From positions 1,657,905-1,721,904 of the forward strand of contig CALYLW010000067.1 of the NCBI GenBank assembly GCA_944989445.1: 64,000 bases of DNA, read 5' to 3'. Each line of letters opens with the position of its first letter. Position 1 is the stretch's first letter. The position numbers and the translations under genes are program-made. The stretch is from Ampullaceana balthica (Eukaryota; Mollusca; Gastropoda; Lymnaeidae). This document shows, one piece after another, positions 11,537 to 22,812 of this stretch. The notes below the pieces were generated by a model, which saw nothing but the letters and a program-made list of their open reading frames with translations, was not told the DNA's origin and ran no database searches.

Positions 11537-11797
11537 AGCCAAGTTTGTCTACGACATTGTGCAGTAATCAGCCAAGTTTGTCTATGACATTGTGCAGTAA
11601 TCAGCTAAGTTTGTCTACGACATTGTGCAGTAATCAGCCAAGTTTGTCTACGTTGTTGTGCAGTAATCAGCCAAGTTTGTCTACGACATTGTGCAGTAAT
11701 CAGCCAAGTTTGTCTACGACATTGTGCAGTAATCAGCTAAGTTTGTCTACGACATTGTGCAGTAATCAGCCAAGTTTGTCTACGACATTGTGCAGTT
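11537..11797. repeat. 33-bp minisatellite
   Basis: About eight units contain CCAAGTTTGTCTACGACATT and GTGCAGTAATCAG. Because 33 is divisible by three, a 124-codon plus-strand frame (11518-11892) stays open with an 11-residue periodicity. It is judged a repeat reading, not a gene. Confidence 0.96.
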
Positions 11798-11928
11798 GTG
11801 CCAAGCCATTTCAGAAAATAGCATTTAATTCACGCTACATCCCGTATAAAAAGGAAATATGGGAAAAGGAAACGCGCTTGAATAATCAATGAGTCCTTGA
11901 AGACTTGAGCAGCATATTCCCGTACAGA

Positions 11929-12039
11929 ACGATTCCATTTGAAGTTCACATGTCTGATCATGAACAAAACAATGAAAGAGGTCCCCAAGTTTCTAGTTGT
12001 TTTACGACAGGCGTTTGGCTGTACTTCAAATGGAATCGT
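11929..12039. repeat. 17-bp perfect inverted repeat with 77-bp spacer
   Basis: ACGATTCCATTTGAAGT at 11929-11945 is the exact reverse complement of 12023-12039. The arms do not extend beyond this and the spacer is not repetitive. It may be the remnant of a small foldback element. No target duplication is visible. Confidence 0.8.
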
Positions 12040-13219
12040 CGACGCGCCGAGCAACGGCGAGTTCATTCTTACATACTAACAATGGTGAAATGTAATTGAT
12101 TCTTGTATACTACATAAGCTGTATGAAAAACGAATGCTGGTCAATACATTTCAATCTTATACTGGACCTTTGGCCAAGAGACATGAATCAAATTTGGGAA
12201 AGTTACATTTAAAGAGATTTCATCTGGTTGCAAATCGCAAGATATTTTCAAAGAGTTTTCACTGGTAGGAAATTCTCACAGTCAAGTCAGATAAGAACCA
12301 AAACCTCAGTTTAAATATTAAGTAATAATAAGGAGATTTTTTTATACATTTCAAGTTAAATAAATAATGATATCTCTGTTTACTGTAATTATATACCGGT
12401 AATATTTGTCAGAAGATAAAACTTCAGCCTACGATTTCATCCCAATGTATATTATGGGTAGGCAGACCACATATTATTAACAAGTAAAACCCAGTCTCAA
12501 TTTTCAATTTACAGCTTGTTAAGAGAGCTTTCGTTATTAAAAAAAACGACATGAAAATTATAATTAATAATAATTACATGAGAACTACGCTCAAAAATCT
12601 TTAAAAAAATATTTTTCCATAAATATGTGCACAAGTCTGGCTAAATTTATATATGCAAATACTTGGCTTAATTGTTATGTTTACATGTATGGCTAAATTG
12701 TTATATGGACATGACTGGAATAATTGATATCTGGATCTCTGTCCAATTTGGTATATGTATATGCCTGATATATTTTGTTACACAGCTACATGCACATTTC
12801 TAATGCCTGGGTCTGCTTTAAAAAAAGTGAGTGCAGAAAAGCTGTGATTCCAATTTTGATATTCAATATTTAAACAACTGAATTATCTAAAAATTGTAAT
12901 TCCCGCGTTCTTTACACTGAATTATATTATTACTGCCATTCACTGAATCTTCTTATCGTTTTATAGCCCTATAAATTACATCCATTTAAAAAATCAATTA
13001 GAAAGTGAAGACTGACGGATCAGATGAAAGACATATGGCCTGTCTGGGGGCGTTTTAGGGGCGAGCAGGACGGGAGCTAAGCTGCAATGTTAATAATTTA
13101 AACGGTAATCTATCAGGATGAAATCATCTTGGAAATATTCTACTCACATCGGATTAAACGTTTCTGTAGGCGGCAACATCTGGGCTGAGTCTATAGAACA
13201 TGAGCAGACGCAGTGTGTC
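12040..13219. other. No gene seen; degenerate repeats
   Basis: AT-rich. Loose repeats of about 38 bp built on TGGCTAAATTGTTATATG occur at 12610-12790. Nothing coding is recognised. Confidence 0.55.
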
Positions 13220-13262
13220 CAGGGGCGGATTAAGATGTGTGAGAGGCCCGTGCGTGCCCATG
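13220..13262 (+). mobile_element. MITE end, CAGGGGCGGATTAAG family
   Basis: CAGGGGCGGATTAAGATGTG is an hAT-type terminus. Reverse-complement ends of this kind (TTAATCCGCCCCTG) occur at 25750-25761 and 41533-41545. Only one end is identifiable here. Confidence 0.45.
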
Positions 13263-13485
13263 AATATAGAAGTCTCAAAGCGGTTCTACCAAAAGTGTTA
13301 CTTTCAGGGAATCAGTGCCCAACCCCGCCCCCCCCCCGACCTCCATGCCCTGTGAGTCATTAAGGCTTAACCCACCCCACCCCCCTCCAACTTCATGGCG
13401 TGTTCCACCGACAGTTCCCATTCCAGGAGCCAGTCTTTCAGCACAGAATGGAACAAATAACATGTTTAAAAAATCTCATACAAAC
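13263..13485. other. C-rich low-complexity stretch
   Basis: Two similar CCCCACC-rich segments at 13322-13400. Overlapping open frames on both strands are composition effects. Confidence 0.5.
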
Positions 13486-13718
13486 CACATGATACACATA
13501 TGTCATACAAAACCACATGATACACACATGTCACACATCTCATACAAACCCACATGTTACACACATGTCATACAAACCACATGATACACACATGTCATAC
13601 AAACCACATGATACACACATGTCATACAAACCACATGATACACACATGTCATAAAAACCACATGATACACACATGTCATACAAACCACATGATACACACA
13701 TGTCATACAAACCACATA
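13486..13718. repeat. 27-bp minisatellite
   Basis: About nine units share CACATGATACACACATGTCA then TACAAAC. The first two or three units are irregular. Frames on both strands are open only because 27 is a multiple of three. Confidence 0.96.
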
Positions 13719-13755
13719 AAAGGGTTTGTTTGCTTTGAAAAGATATTGTTTAAAG

Positions 13756-14082
13756 CAGGGGTCGGGAAACTTTTTGTCTGAGAGAGCCATAAACACCAAA
13801 TATTTAGAAAAGAAAATCTGCGAGAGCCATACATTATGTTTAAAACTAAAAATTCAAGTAAATTTGTTCATTTTGTCTAATTTTAACACTATAAGTACAA
13901 TAATTATGTCTCTGAATTCTTTTAAAGAACATTGCTATGCTGTTTTTAATGCAATTAATATGTAGATCAAATGAGTCTGAATAAACGGTTTTTTTTTAAA
14001 CAGTCGAACATTTGTCTGAGAGCCAGAGGCAGTCGTCAATAGAGCCAAATCTGGCTCGCGAGCCATGATTTCCCGACTCCTG
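13756..14082. mobile_element. hAT MITE with exact 8-bp target duplication
   Basis: The element begins CAGGGGTCGGGAAACTTTTT and ends TTTCCCGACTCCTG. It is flanked on both sides by GTTTAAAG (13748-13755 and 14083-14090), a perfect 8-bp duplication. Subterminal GAGAGCCATA motifs on the left are echoed by GAGAGCCA and GCGAGCCAT on the right. At 327 bp it has no transposase. It is a non-autonomous hAT. Confidence 0.93.
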
Positions 14083-14090
14083 GTTTAAAG

Positions 14091-14527
14091 AGTACAGTTC
14101 GAAAGGTATTTTCAAATTATATCGATCTGAGAATGTCTTTCAAAGGGTCTCATTCTCAGTGTATTGTTCTTTAAGTTGGATGACATGCACAACTTAGTGG
14201 AACCGTTGATAGCAGAAACTGTGCATTAAACATTGGTGCAAAAAAGTGTAAAATGGCTTAACAATGGGAAAAGAGTAAATTTGATACATTTGATATGACA
14301 CATAATTGGATATGACACATTGAAATATATAAATTATTCAAGCGTGTCATTGAGACATAAAAAAACAATTTTTAAAATTGAAAGAGGACAGTACTCATCA
14401 TTGAAAAAATTCGCATTCTTTCACAATACAAAAAGCTGGCACACTATTAGAAACATCAATCAGCACAAATCCCGGCTCCTGACAGAGAATAGGTCACGTG
14501 CCTTTCAGAATTTTAATCAATAATACA
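14091..14527. other. No gene seen
   Basis: Unique AT-rich sequence with an unrecognised 67-codon plus-strand open frame (14320-14523). Confidence 0.5.
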
Positions 14528-14735
14528 TAAGGCAATTAATTCTAACTTGTAAATACAACACACAGATAATATAATACAACCCTCAGATAGACATAGGGAT
14601 AAATATTATTTAAAAACACTTTTCTTATTCCGCATGCAAGAACAAACACGTACCAATTATCGTTCTTCCCGTCTGGAATTCGGACGTGGATTGGGTTGCC
14701 CTTAGGCTTAGGAAACCAGGCAAACCAACACTCTA
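14528..14735 (-). mobile_element. Unclassified interspersed repeat R1, copy 1
   Basis: The reverse complement shares AGAGTGTTGGTTT, GCCTGG, GGGCAAC, ATCCCTATGTCT and, near its end, GTTAGAATTAATTGCCTTAT with 35387-35530. The other copy lacks the central part. No terminal repeats or coding function are recognised. Confidence 0.6.
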
Positions 14736-14790
14736 TCAACATTTGAAACTCTAGTAAAAATGCACGACTAGACATAAACCATGGATAAGC

Positions 14791-14834
14791 GTAGGACGCA
14801 ATAATCTTCTGTATAGAAGGAGCGTCTGCAACAG
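14791..14834 (+). mobile_element. SINE 3' tail fragment
   Basis: GGACGCAATAATCTTCTGTA then TAGAAGGAGCGTCTGCA is the SINE tail. GACGC and GCGTC can pair, enclosing a second short stem (TTCT/AGAA). Only the tail is left. Confidence 0.65.
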
Positions 14835-15164
14835 ATTAGATAAAGAAAAGACAAGACACTGGGAGTTCATTGAGCTACAACTGTGAGCTGCGCTAGAGGC
14901 AAATAAATGTCTTAAAACAACAGCCAAAATTTCCCGGGACTAATTCGGGAAGTGCCGGGCCGCAGTGCGTTGTTTAGCTACTGAATAACTATTAACGTGT
15001 TTATTCTAATGAGGGTTTAGGACCCTGGCAACTTGACGTTTGATTGAATAAATGGTCGCTGCTGAAAACTGAGGTCAACGGGTAATTAACATGTAACAAC
15101 TAACTGGTAACAGGAGCAACTAGTAATATCGGCTTCTCCAAAGTTTATATTTCTCCTGGGCTAC
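14835..15164. other. No gene seen
   Basis: Unique sequence following the SINE tail, with no recognised feature. Confidence 0.55.
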
Positions 15165-15520
15165 AATGACAGTCTTATAGCCATAAGAATTGTTGCAATT
15201 ATATAGCTGTATCAATTGTTACATTCATAGACTTGTATCAATTAATCAATTGTTACATTCATAGACCAGTATGAATTGTTACATGCATAGACCTGTGTCG
15301 ATTATTGCATTAATAGACCAATGTCAATTGTTGCTTTCATAGACCAGTATAAATTGTTACATGTTGTTGCTTTCATAGACCAGTATACATTTTTAAATTC
15401 ATAGACATGTGTCAATCATTGCATTAATAGACCAGTGTCAATTGTTGGTTTCATAGACCAGTATAAATTTGTACATTCATAGAGATATAACGATTGTTAC
15501 ATTCATAGAGCTGTATACAT
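15165..15520. repeat. Degenerate 26-32 bp minisatellite
   Basis: About twelve decayed units are built on CATAGACCAGTATCAATTGT and TACATT. Period and sequence vary, which marks an old array. Confidence 0.8.
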
Positions 15521-15987
15521 GGTTAATTTGGCTGCGAATATAATAAATATAGGGAATTAGTTTCTGTCAATTTGGAAAAGGGTTTTTCTCAGGCCTGTAA
15601 AACAATGTTTTTCAGCCTAAATGTATAACTTTTTGCAAAATTTTTAGCTTAGTAAAAATACAAACTGAATTTGTCTTGTTTAAATCCACTAAGCACACTC
15701 AAATTAACAAATGAACATCCGGAAAATTGATTGATATCTTAATGAAATCGGTCCAATTAAATGCCCGGGATATTTCTATTAGATTTCCGACACGATAAGA
15801 CAAGATCTATAGAAAAAGAAAACATTGTGTCTCTTTCTAAGGCGGAGCAATCCGCAAAGTGTATTTGCAATAAAAAAAGAAAAAATAAACAACACTTGTA
15901 TAGGGCATAAGGTCATATATGATACAGAGATAAAACACAATACTTTATAGGATAGCTATACGTAGATGACACATTATGGGGATTATA
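15521..15987. other. No gene seen
   Basis: AT-rich unique sequence directly before a Helitron-like element. Confidence 0.55.
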
Positions 15988-16343
15988 TCCTATATAATAA
16001 AAGGCAAGTTTTTCTTTCTGTCCGTCTGTCCCGATCTATAAAGCGATTGGTCCCTCAAACGCATATGACTCCTACAGCCAATCATATTGACATTACGCCT
16101 TTACGCGGACGTTCAAAACGAGTTATTTTTGGTGCAGTATTTCTTCCAAGACTTTATTTTGTTGTTGCGCGTTGGGATTTTTAGTCAAAAGCTCTGTTTT
16201 TACGAGTTATTTATTTTAACTATAATGAATAGTATTTTTGACGTGATGCACATGTGATGCCGGTCGAGACGGCTGTTGGAGGGAGAGTTACAACATGCCA
16301 CCGAACGGTGGCGGAACGTCCTTGGACGGGCTTGGTTGCTCGT
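15988..16343 (+). mobile_element. Helitron-like non-autonomous element, copy 3 (best preserved)
   Basis: The copy starts TCCTATATAATAAAAGGC and continues with a TTTCTGTCCGTCTGTCC-type leader, GCGATTGGTCCCTCAAAC, CGTTCAAAACGAGTTATT and GACGGCTGTTGGAGG. It then has the palindrome CCACCGAACGGTGG, the hairpin CGTCCTTGGACG, and ends near GTTGCTCGTA. The two hairpins close to the 3' end and the AT-rich 5' start are Helitron-like. There is no open frame. Confidence 0.62.
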
Positions 16344-16611
16344 ATTAAATAAAACAATAAGGCACGGAACTCAATTCATCGGCCACTCCACTGGGATTCG
16401 TTCATTAACCGTACCATGTAACACCCCTTTATTCCATACATTTCAATAGATTTGCATTCAATTGTAGGCCCAGATGACTAGACTGGCTCTCTTCGCCGAA
16501 CAACGTCGGTTTGATCACTACGAGATAACGAGTTGAAAAATGCAAGCCAACAAAATAGTTGTTTTTTTGGTGGACGGAATATTGTTAAAAGATTGATCAA
16601 ATCTTAAAACA
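16344..16611. other. No gene seen
   Basis: Unique sequence between a Helitron-like element and a tandem array. Confidence 0.55.
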
Positions 16612-16845
16612 TGAGTATGGTTACAAAGGTAGGCTATGGGTTATATAATCACGACAAAGATAGGCTATGGGTTATATAATCACGACAAAGATAGGCTATG
16701 GGTTATATAATCACGACAAAGGTAGGCTATGGGTTATATGATAACGACAAAGATAGGCTATGGGTTATAAAATCACGACAAAGGTAGGCTATGGGTTATA
16801 TAATCACGACAAAGGTAGGCTACGGGTTATATAATCACGAACTTG
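16612..16845. repeat. 31-bp minisatellite
   Basis: Seven to eight units contain AGGCTATGGGTTATATAATC then ACGACAAAG. Confidence 0.96.
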
Positions 16846-16949
16846 TTTATCAACAGACACTCATAAAACATGTGTACTTACAAACACACGTATTATATGT
16901 GTACCAAAAAAAACATGTGTACCAACAAACATGTAAACCATGAGTACCA

Positions 16950-17272
16950 ATGTGCTGTCTTCGAATTTGCTGTCTTTGGCTGTGCTGTCCTTAAATGTGA
17001 TTTCTTTAAATGTGCTGTCTTTAAATGGTCTGTCTTTAAATGTGCTGTCCTTAAATGTGCTGTCCTTAAATGTGCTGTCCTTAAATGTGCTGTCTTTAAA
17101 TGTGCTGTCTTTGGCTGTACAGTCCTTAAATAAGTTGTCTTTAAATTTACTGTCCTTAAATGTGCTGTCTTTAAATGTGATGTCCTTAAATGTGCTGCCT
17201 TTGGCTGTACTGTCCTTAAATGTACTGTCTTTAGCTGTACTGTCATTAAATGTGCTGCCTTTGAAACTCTTG
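16950..17272. repeat. 15-bp minisatellite
   Basis: About 21 units of TGTGCTGTCTTTAAA with TGTCC, GGCTG and GATG variants. The 15-bp period keeps several frames open on both strands, which gives five-residue periodic open frames up to 146 codons. These are not genes. Confidence 0.96.
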
Positions 17273-17739
17273 CTAAAAGTCCATTCTTGATTCCTTAACA
17301 TGAACTATAGGAGTCATTTATAACGCAGCAATAAGTAAGTCAGCTTGGTTTGTAGCAGTGGTTCTCAACCTTTTGAGATTCAAGCACCACTTGAAAAATG
17401 TGTGTCTTAGCCGTGGACCAGTACTGAAAATTGTGCTACTGCCGTGCTGGAAATTTATATATAATTATAATTTGAATATAACTAGTTACTAGAATATATG
17501 TTATGTTAGTTAGTAAAACTATAATAATATGCTACGATTTGCGTGCTCCAAAAAAACAGTATTGAATGGAAACAGATTGTAATGGTTTTCTTTTGTAACG
17601 AACAATGTCACTTATACTAGTCTAATACGTATAGTAATATTCAATTCTTAATATTTAATATTAAAAAAACTTTAAGTTATAAACAGTAGTTAGTAATTAG
17701 TAAGACTGCTATATTAATTTATTTAGTGCGAGCCTTCAG

Positions 17740-18790
17740 TTTGCACATTTGAGCAGAGCACATCCAAACGATGTGTAATACTTGAAAGATTTCTTCGTAG
17801 TTCTTCTTCATATTGGAAACGATGTTTCGTTTTGATTATAACCAATCCAGAAAATCCACATTCACAAAGATATGATGTTGTGAATGGTAAAAAGTATATT
17901 AAAAGCATTCCTAGAAAGTGCTAAGTACTCCAAAATTTCATCAAGCTCACTTTCTGATGCAACATATTCAAAGTAGTATCGCAGGTCAGTTCAATGAATT
18001 GGTTTAAATTATGTGTTCAAGAAACGGACTGGAAACACACACAAAACTCTGAATGTTGAATCACTAAAGTAGAAGTTACATTGATCCTGCAGTGATTGAA
18101 TATGGTTAGAAAAAAAATGTATCAATAGTTGTTTATTTTATTCAACATTTTATGGTTTGTCGGTAAATTCCTATACAATTGATCAAACATGTCAAAATCA
18201 CCCTGACATATTCTTGTTTTCCAAATATCAAGTTTTTTTCTTTTGTAAAAGCAGACACTTTGTCACTGAGAGTAATTAGATGGGTCTGCTTTCCTAGCAG
18301 AGATGAATTAAGTTTATTCAGTTCTTCAAATATCTCAGCCAAGTAAGCCAGAACAGCAACCCATAAGCTATCGTTTAAATGATCAACAAGATTTGATTTT
18401 TTTTTCCTCCAAGAAACTCTCTCAAAGCATCACGTAATTCAAACAATCTGTTAAAACACTTTTCCCCTACATAACCAGGCTTTTTGGCTGTGCAACTCGT
18501 ATAGCCATAAAAAATGATGCTCTTAAAGCTTTTTCATTGTCTTTGGTTGCTTGTCGTATATGCAGAACTTCTGACTATCAAGTGTGCGCAGAAAGTAGCC
18601 AAATGGTTTATCCGAGCAGACATTATGATTAGTTTTAAGATGTCTTCGGAGTTTTGCAGGTTTCATCGCTTCATTTGCGGGCATGTTACACACTGTGTAC
18701 TGGGTCGATCATTTACTATGACGCGTAAAAACCCAAAGCGCGAATATTCTTCATCATACTTATTACTTATATTGTCGTATGACAAATTCG
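17740..18790 (-). pseudogene. hAT transposase pseudogene (BED finger to dimerisation domain)
   Basis: Read on the minus strand, the N-terminal side near 18800-18600 gives KYDEEY then C..C and, one frame over, NEAMKPAKLRRHLKTNH, a BED-type zinc finger split by a frameshift. Around 18490-18410 a stretch reads LFELRDALREF. The piece at 18342-18142 reads LAEIFEELNKLNSSLLGK and LSDKVSAF, and 17908-17723 reads LPFTTSYLCE, GFSGLV and IKTK, the C-terminal hAT dimerisation region. This order matches the Buster/ZBED5/FAM200 group of hAT transposases. Most of the catalytic middle is missing, because only about 250 bp separate finger and C-terminal half. Several stops and shifts make it non-functional. 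Confidence 0.8.
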
Positions 18791-18829
18791 TTTTTTTTGG
18801 TCCGGAACTGCATTAGATTCACACGTAGA

Positions 18830-19060
18830 TTGTGACGTCACGTAATCCATGTGAAGGGCAAGGAATTGTTCCCGGGGCCAAGGGTATCCCTGGGTCCACC
18901 CAGCTTCGAATGGGAACCCAACACTAGTTAGGGAGACAAAGGCGGCTGGGTAATGCGTGGAACCCTCATAGCCGTGGCCTGTTAACGTTGCCTCACTTGC
19001 CAAGAGACCAGAATGGTATGTGGACGCAATAATCTGCTGCATAGAAGGAGCGTCTGTAAA
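18830..19060 (+). mobile_element. tRNA-derived SINE, 5'-decayed copy
   Basis: It matches the reverse complement of the SINE at 39553-39831 over GTTCCCGGGGCC, CGAATGGG, GGCGGCTGGGTAATGCGTGG and GCCGTGGCCTGT, and ends in the tail GACGCAATAATCTGCTGCAT and AGAAGGAGCGTCTGTA. The tRNA-like head is decayed: the B box is no longer readable. Confidence 0.8.
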
Positions 19061-19287
19061 TACAAGATGTGATATCAGCTATAGCTCAAAGTAAACATAC
19101 ATGTATTATCAAAAATATTATTTTCGGCGCTATGCTATCGCCATCGAGTGATTAAAACTAATAAATATATTCAAAAAGAGACAGCATTTATACCTTTTCA
19201 TATTTTTTTATTTAAAAAATAATAATTCCATCCTTTGCTCGCGGACCACCAGGGACATCTCCGCGGACCACAGGTTGAGGACCACTG

Positions 19288-19670
19288 GTCTATAGCCTTT
19301 CACTGAGTGCAACTGACTTGAAGTTATGAGACTAAGCTATCACGGCTTTGGAGTGAAATGTAATAAGAACATTGGTAATCGAACACTTTTTCTCAACATT
19401 GAGAGTTCCACAAATGACTCACGAAAACGATCGTTTAACTAGAAGTGCTTCAATGTAACTATAAATCCAATGTAACAATACGGTCACCTTGTCCTCACCA
19501 ACAGTTCAGATCAGCAATGTTTGGCAGCTGTGAGCAGCAATGTTTGGCAGCTGTGAGCAGCTAATCCGTGGATCATTGAGAAACATTCATGCACGTTTTT
19601 ATAATAGCTTGATGGCCTCAGGCTGGTACTTTATAACAGATGACTTCTCAACATTTAACACTGATACTTG
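19288..19670. other. No gene seen
   Basis: Unique sequence with one perfect 23-bp tandem duplication (CAGCAATGTTTGGCAGCTGT and following) at about 19512-19560. Confidence 0.6.
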
Positions 19671-20411
19671 TGTATAATAGTGACAATAGCATTGGTCTAG
19701 TCCTCATGTCCGTGTATGGTGACAATAGCATTGGTCTAGTCCTCATGGTGTATGGTGACAATAGCATTGGTCTAGTCCTCATGGTGTATGGTGACAATAG
19801 CATTGGTCTAGTCCTCATGGTGTATGTTGACAATAGCATTGGTCTAGTCCTCATGGTTATGGTGACAATAGCATTGGTCTAGTCCTCATGGTGTATGATG
19901 ACAATAGCATTGGTCTAGTCCTCATGGTTATGGTGACAATAGCATTGGTCTAGTCCTCATGGTGTATGGTGACAATAGCATTGGTCTAGTCCTCATGGTT
20001 ATGGTGACAATAGCATTGGTCTAGTCCTCATGGTGTATGATGACAATAGCATTGGTCTAGTCCTCATGGTTATGGTGACAATAGCATTGGTCTAGTCCTC
20101 ATGGTGTATGATGACAATAGCATTGGTCTAGTCCTCATGGTTATGGTGACAATAGCATTGGTCTAGTCCTCATGGTGTATGGTGACAATAGCATTGGTCT
20201 AGTCCTCATGGTTATGGTGACAATAGCATTGGTCTAGTCCTCATGGTGTATGATGACAATAGCATTGGTCTAGTCCTCATGGTTATGGTGACAATAGCAT
20301 TGGTCTAGTCCTCATGGTGTATGATGACAATAGCATTGGTCTAGTCCTCATGGTTATGGTGACAATAGCATTGGTCTAGTCCTCATGGTGTATGGTGACA
20401 ATAGCATTGGT
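19671..20411. repeat. 35/36-bp minisatellite
   Basis: About 21 units share GACAATAGCATTGGTCTAGT then CCTCATGG. A 36-bp unit (GTGTATGGT linker) and a 35-bp unit (GTTATGGT linker) alternate strictly over much of 19850-20400. GTGTATGATG versus GTGTATGGTG adds a second layer. The repeat has therefore amplified as 71-bp dimers or larger blocks. Confidence 0.97.
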
Positions 20412-20597
20412 CAACGTTATTAATCATGTATGCTGACAATATAACCAACATATTCGTGTCTGACGTTCAAATTTAAAAGCAGAAGTCACCAGCATCAGAT
20501 CCTCCCACAGTGAAGCCCTCCATACGGAGTTAATTTAAGTGCAATTGTCTCTCAGATTTATTTTCAACGTTTTTCAAAGACATTTTAAGATTATAAA

Positions 20598-20795
20598 GTC
20601 AATGCTTGTGGCAGGGCAAGTGTTAAGTCATTGCTTGTGTCGGTACAAGTTTTAAGTCAATGCTTGTGGCGGGGTAAGGGTTAAGTCAATGCTTGTGGCG
20701 GGGCAGGGGTTAATTCAATGCTTGTATCGGGGTAAGTGTTAAGTCAATGCTTTTTGCGGGGTAACGGTTTAGTCAATGCTTAAGTCAGGGCAAGA
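20598..20795. repeat. 29-bp degenerate minisatellite
   Basis: Seven units are built on AAGTCAATGCTTGTGGCGGG then GTAAGTGTT, with about 10-20% divergence between them. Confidence 0.92.
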
Positions 20796-21940
20796 ACTTT
20801 CTGAAAATAGACCGACTCCTGCAAACCTTGCTATCATATGATATGAATCCCTTGCTTGTTAGTGGTGGCTAAATAAAACTTGTGAACGCTACTTTCACTT
20901 GCCCCATAGTCCGTCATGGACTGGAAAGGGGGTTATAAATTATATATACATCACAAACAGATCATCGGCATACATCCAAGAGGCTCTTATATATGGAAAG
21001 TGCAGGGTCGGTATGTCAGAGCACATATACATGACAGAAAAGACCAACGGTGGCCTAACCGTATGGGGCTCTTCTGGGTTCACATGCCCGTACAATTTAT
21101 GAAAGCAATGTTACTAGGATTACTGGAAGATTTCCAAGCCAGGTTTAATGACCAATAGTGCTTCAATGCGGCTCTCAACATTTTTGTTTATATTTTAAAA
21201 TGGCTCTCAGTTACAACAGGTCTGGTTACCCCTGGGAAAAGACCAATACCCAGAGAAGGAATGGACGAGATGGTTTAGTGTTATATGACGTGAGTTGACC
21301 TTTGTTCTTTTCTTTGTAAATATATTTATGTAACCCCTTGAGATTTGTGGATTGACTTAGACCGTGTTTCCAAAAAGCAGTCTGAACAAGTCTAAATGTG
21401 ATCCTTGATCTATTTTAAGAGGTGGGTGATTGTTGCCATTGGCGGATACGGGAGTGGGACGGCCTATAAGTGAATAATAGTTGAACTGAAGACGGCTGTT
21501 GTTGAAAATGGGGAAAGGGATGAAAGTGGTTGTAGCTGAGATTGAACGAATTGTAACCCAGTGTGCAAAAAGAAATGCCACACGATGGAAAGGAATGGTG
21601 GAAGAAACAGTGGCACATGTTCTGAAGCAATAGTTACTCCTGGTGGCAGTAATTTTTTGCCAAGTGTAGAGAGTGTGTGATATTTCACTGCGCTCATATA
21701 GAGCAGCGAGGGGTCAAAGGTGTGAGAACGACTGTTGTCTAAAGTTGAGGAAATGTGCTCACCTTAACTTATATTCATGAAACTTTGTTTCACTTGGGTG
21801 AGATGTCTGGGTGAGCGAGGGACTATGCGTAGTAAGTGTCGGTGTGTGTGGGGGGGGGGTAGTCAGGGGGAAACTATGGTAATTAGGAAAAGACTTGAGG
21901 GTTTTGGACGAGTTGATCGCTCCGTTGGACGGCTGGGTGT
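20796..21940. other. No supported gene
   Basis: Unique sequence. An 80-codon plus-strand open frame (20916-21158), a minus-strand one (21357-21581) and a 42-codon ATG frame (21508-21633) are unrecognised and overlap on opposite strands. GCGGCTCTCAAC at 21169 resembles 8620 and may be a repeat fragment. Confidence 0.5.
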
Positions 21941-22222
21941 TTTACGGGGATTATTTATAGTTGTGTTATCAGATGTTATACGGGGATTATTTATAGTTGT
22001 GTTATCAGATGTTATACAGGGATTATTTGTAGTTGTGTTATCAGATGTTATACAGGGATTATTTATAGTTGTGTTATCAGATGTTATACAGGGATTATTT
22101 ATAGTTGTGTTATCAGATGTTATACAGGGATTATTTATAGTTGTGTTATCAGATGTTATACAGGGATTATTTATAGTTGTGTTATCGGATGTTACAGAGA
22201 TTATTTATAGTTGTGTGATTAG
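21941..22222. repeat. 36-bp minisatellite
   Basis: About eight units contain GGATTATTTATAGTTGTGTT then ATCAGATGTTATACAG. The 36-bp period sustains a plus-strand frame (21777-22292) with a 12-residue repeat, GLFIVVLSDVIQ. Its hydrophobic periodicity is a consequence of the unit, not evidence of a gene. Confidence 0.96.
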
Positions 22223-22468
22223 ATTCTATTTTTTTCATGAATGCTCTCGTGGTAAGACATGCTTATATAAAAGAAAACATTTAAAGGAGTAACGGCATTG
22301 TGCTTGATCGTATAAAATATCTGTACAGGCATGATATTAAAAATTAAAAACCACTACGGACTACGATATTTTCTATTATCATCAGCTGAAATGTTTATAG
22401 TAAATTCAATCAGTAATGAGTTAACTCATATTCATTTTATGTGTAACAGGTGGTTTTATCCTTTAGAC

Positions 22469-22657
22469 CAGTGCTTCTCAAAGTGGTGGTCCGTGGACCG
22501 GTGGCCGGTCCGTAGGCCATCCAATGCCGGTCTGCAGAAGTTACCAAGAAAGGACATTTCGCTAACACGTCAGTACAAGGAAAATAGTTCACCGGTCCCT
22601 GGTGCACTGGAAAAAATTCCTGCCGGTCCGCAATACTGAAAAGTTTGAGAATCACTG
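22469..22657. mobile_element. hAT MITE with exact 8-bp target duplication
   Basis: The 189-bp element starts CAGTGCTTCTCAAAGTGG and ends AAAGTTTGAGAATCACTG, an imperfect inverted repeat. CTTTAGAC flanks both sides exactly (22461-22468 and 22658-22665). Subterminal GGTCCG motifs occur on both sides. No coding capacity. Confidence 0.93.
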
Positions 22658-22812
22658 CTTTAGACATTCTCTCGGGCATACAGTAACATGACATGAACAT
22701 TGCCGACAATTTTATTTTATTATCGTTGGTACCAGTGGTAATAAACCAGTATAAGTAACACACTGGAATATGTGTGGTAGGGTGTCACATCTGGTAAACA
22801 GTTACATGTTAC

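Larger units (their letters stand above)
17356..19287 (-). mobile_element. Decayed Buster-like hAT transposon with nested SINE
   Basis: The termini are CAGTGGTTCTCAACC on the left and GGTTGAGGACCACTG on the right. The flanks GTTTGTAG and GTCTATAG match at 6 of 8 positions, which suggests an old 8-bp duplication. The transposase remnant reads on the minus strand, and a SINE sits at 18830-19060. The 1.9 kb total includes the SINE. Confidence 0.82.

Noticed and set aside
16861..17301. Open frames of 116-146 codons on both strands
   Set aside because: 15-bp tandem repeat; the period is a multiple of three, so several frames stay open by default.
18514..18816. 100-codon plus-strand frame
   Set aside because: It is the antisense shadow of the BED-finger part of the hAT transposase pseudogene.
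21777..22292. 171-codon frame with hydrophobic 12-residue repeats, possible membrane protein
   Set aside because: The periodic part is exactly the 36-bp array and the flanks show no domain or signal.
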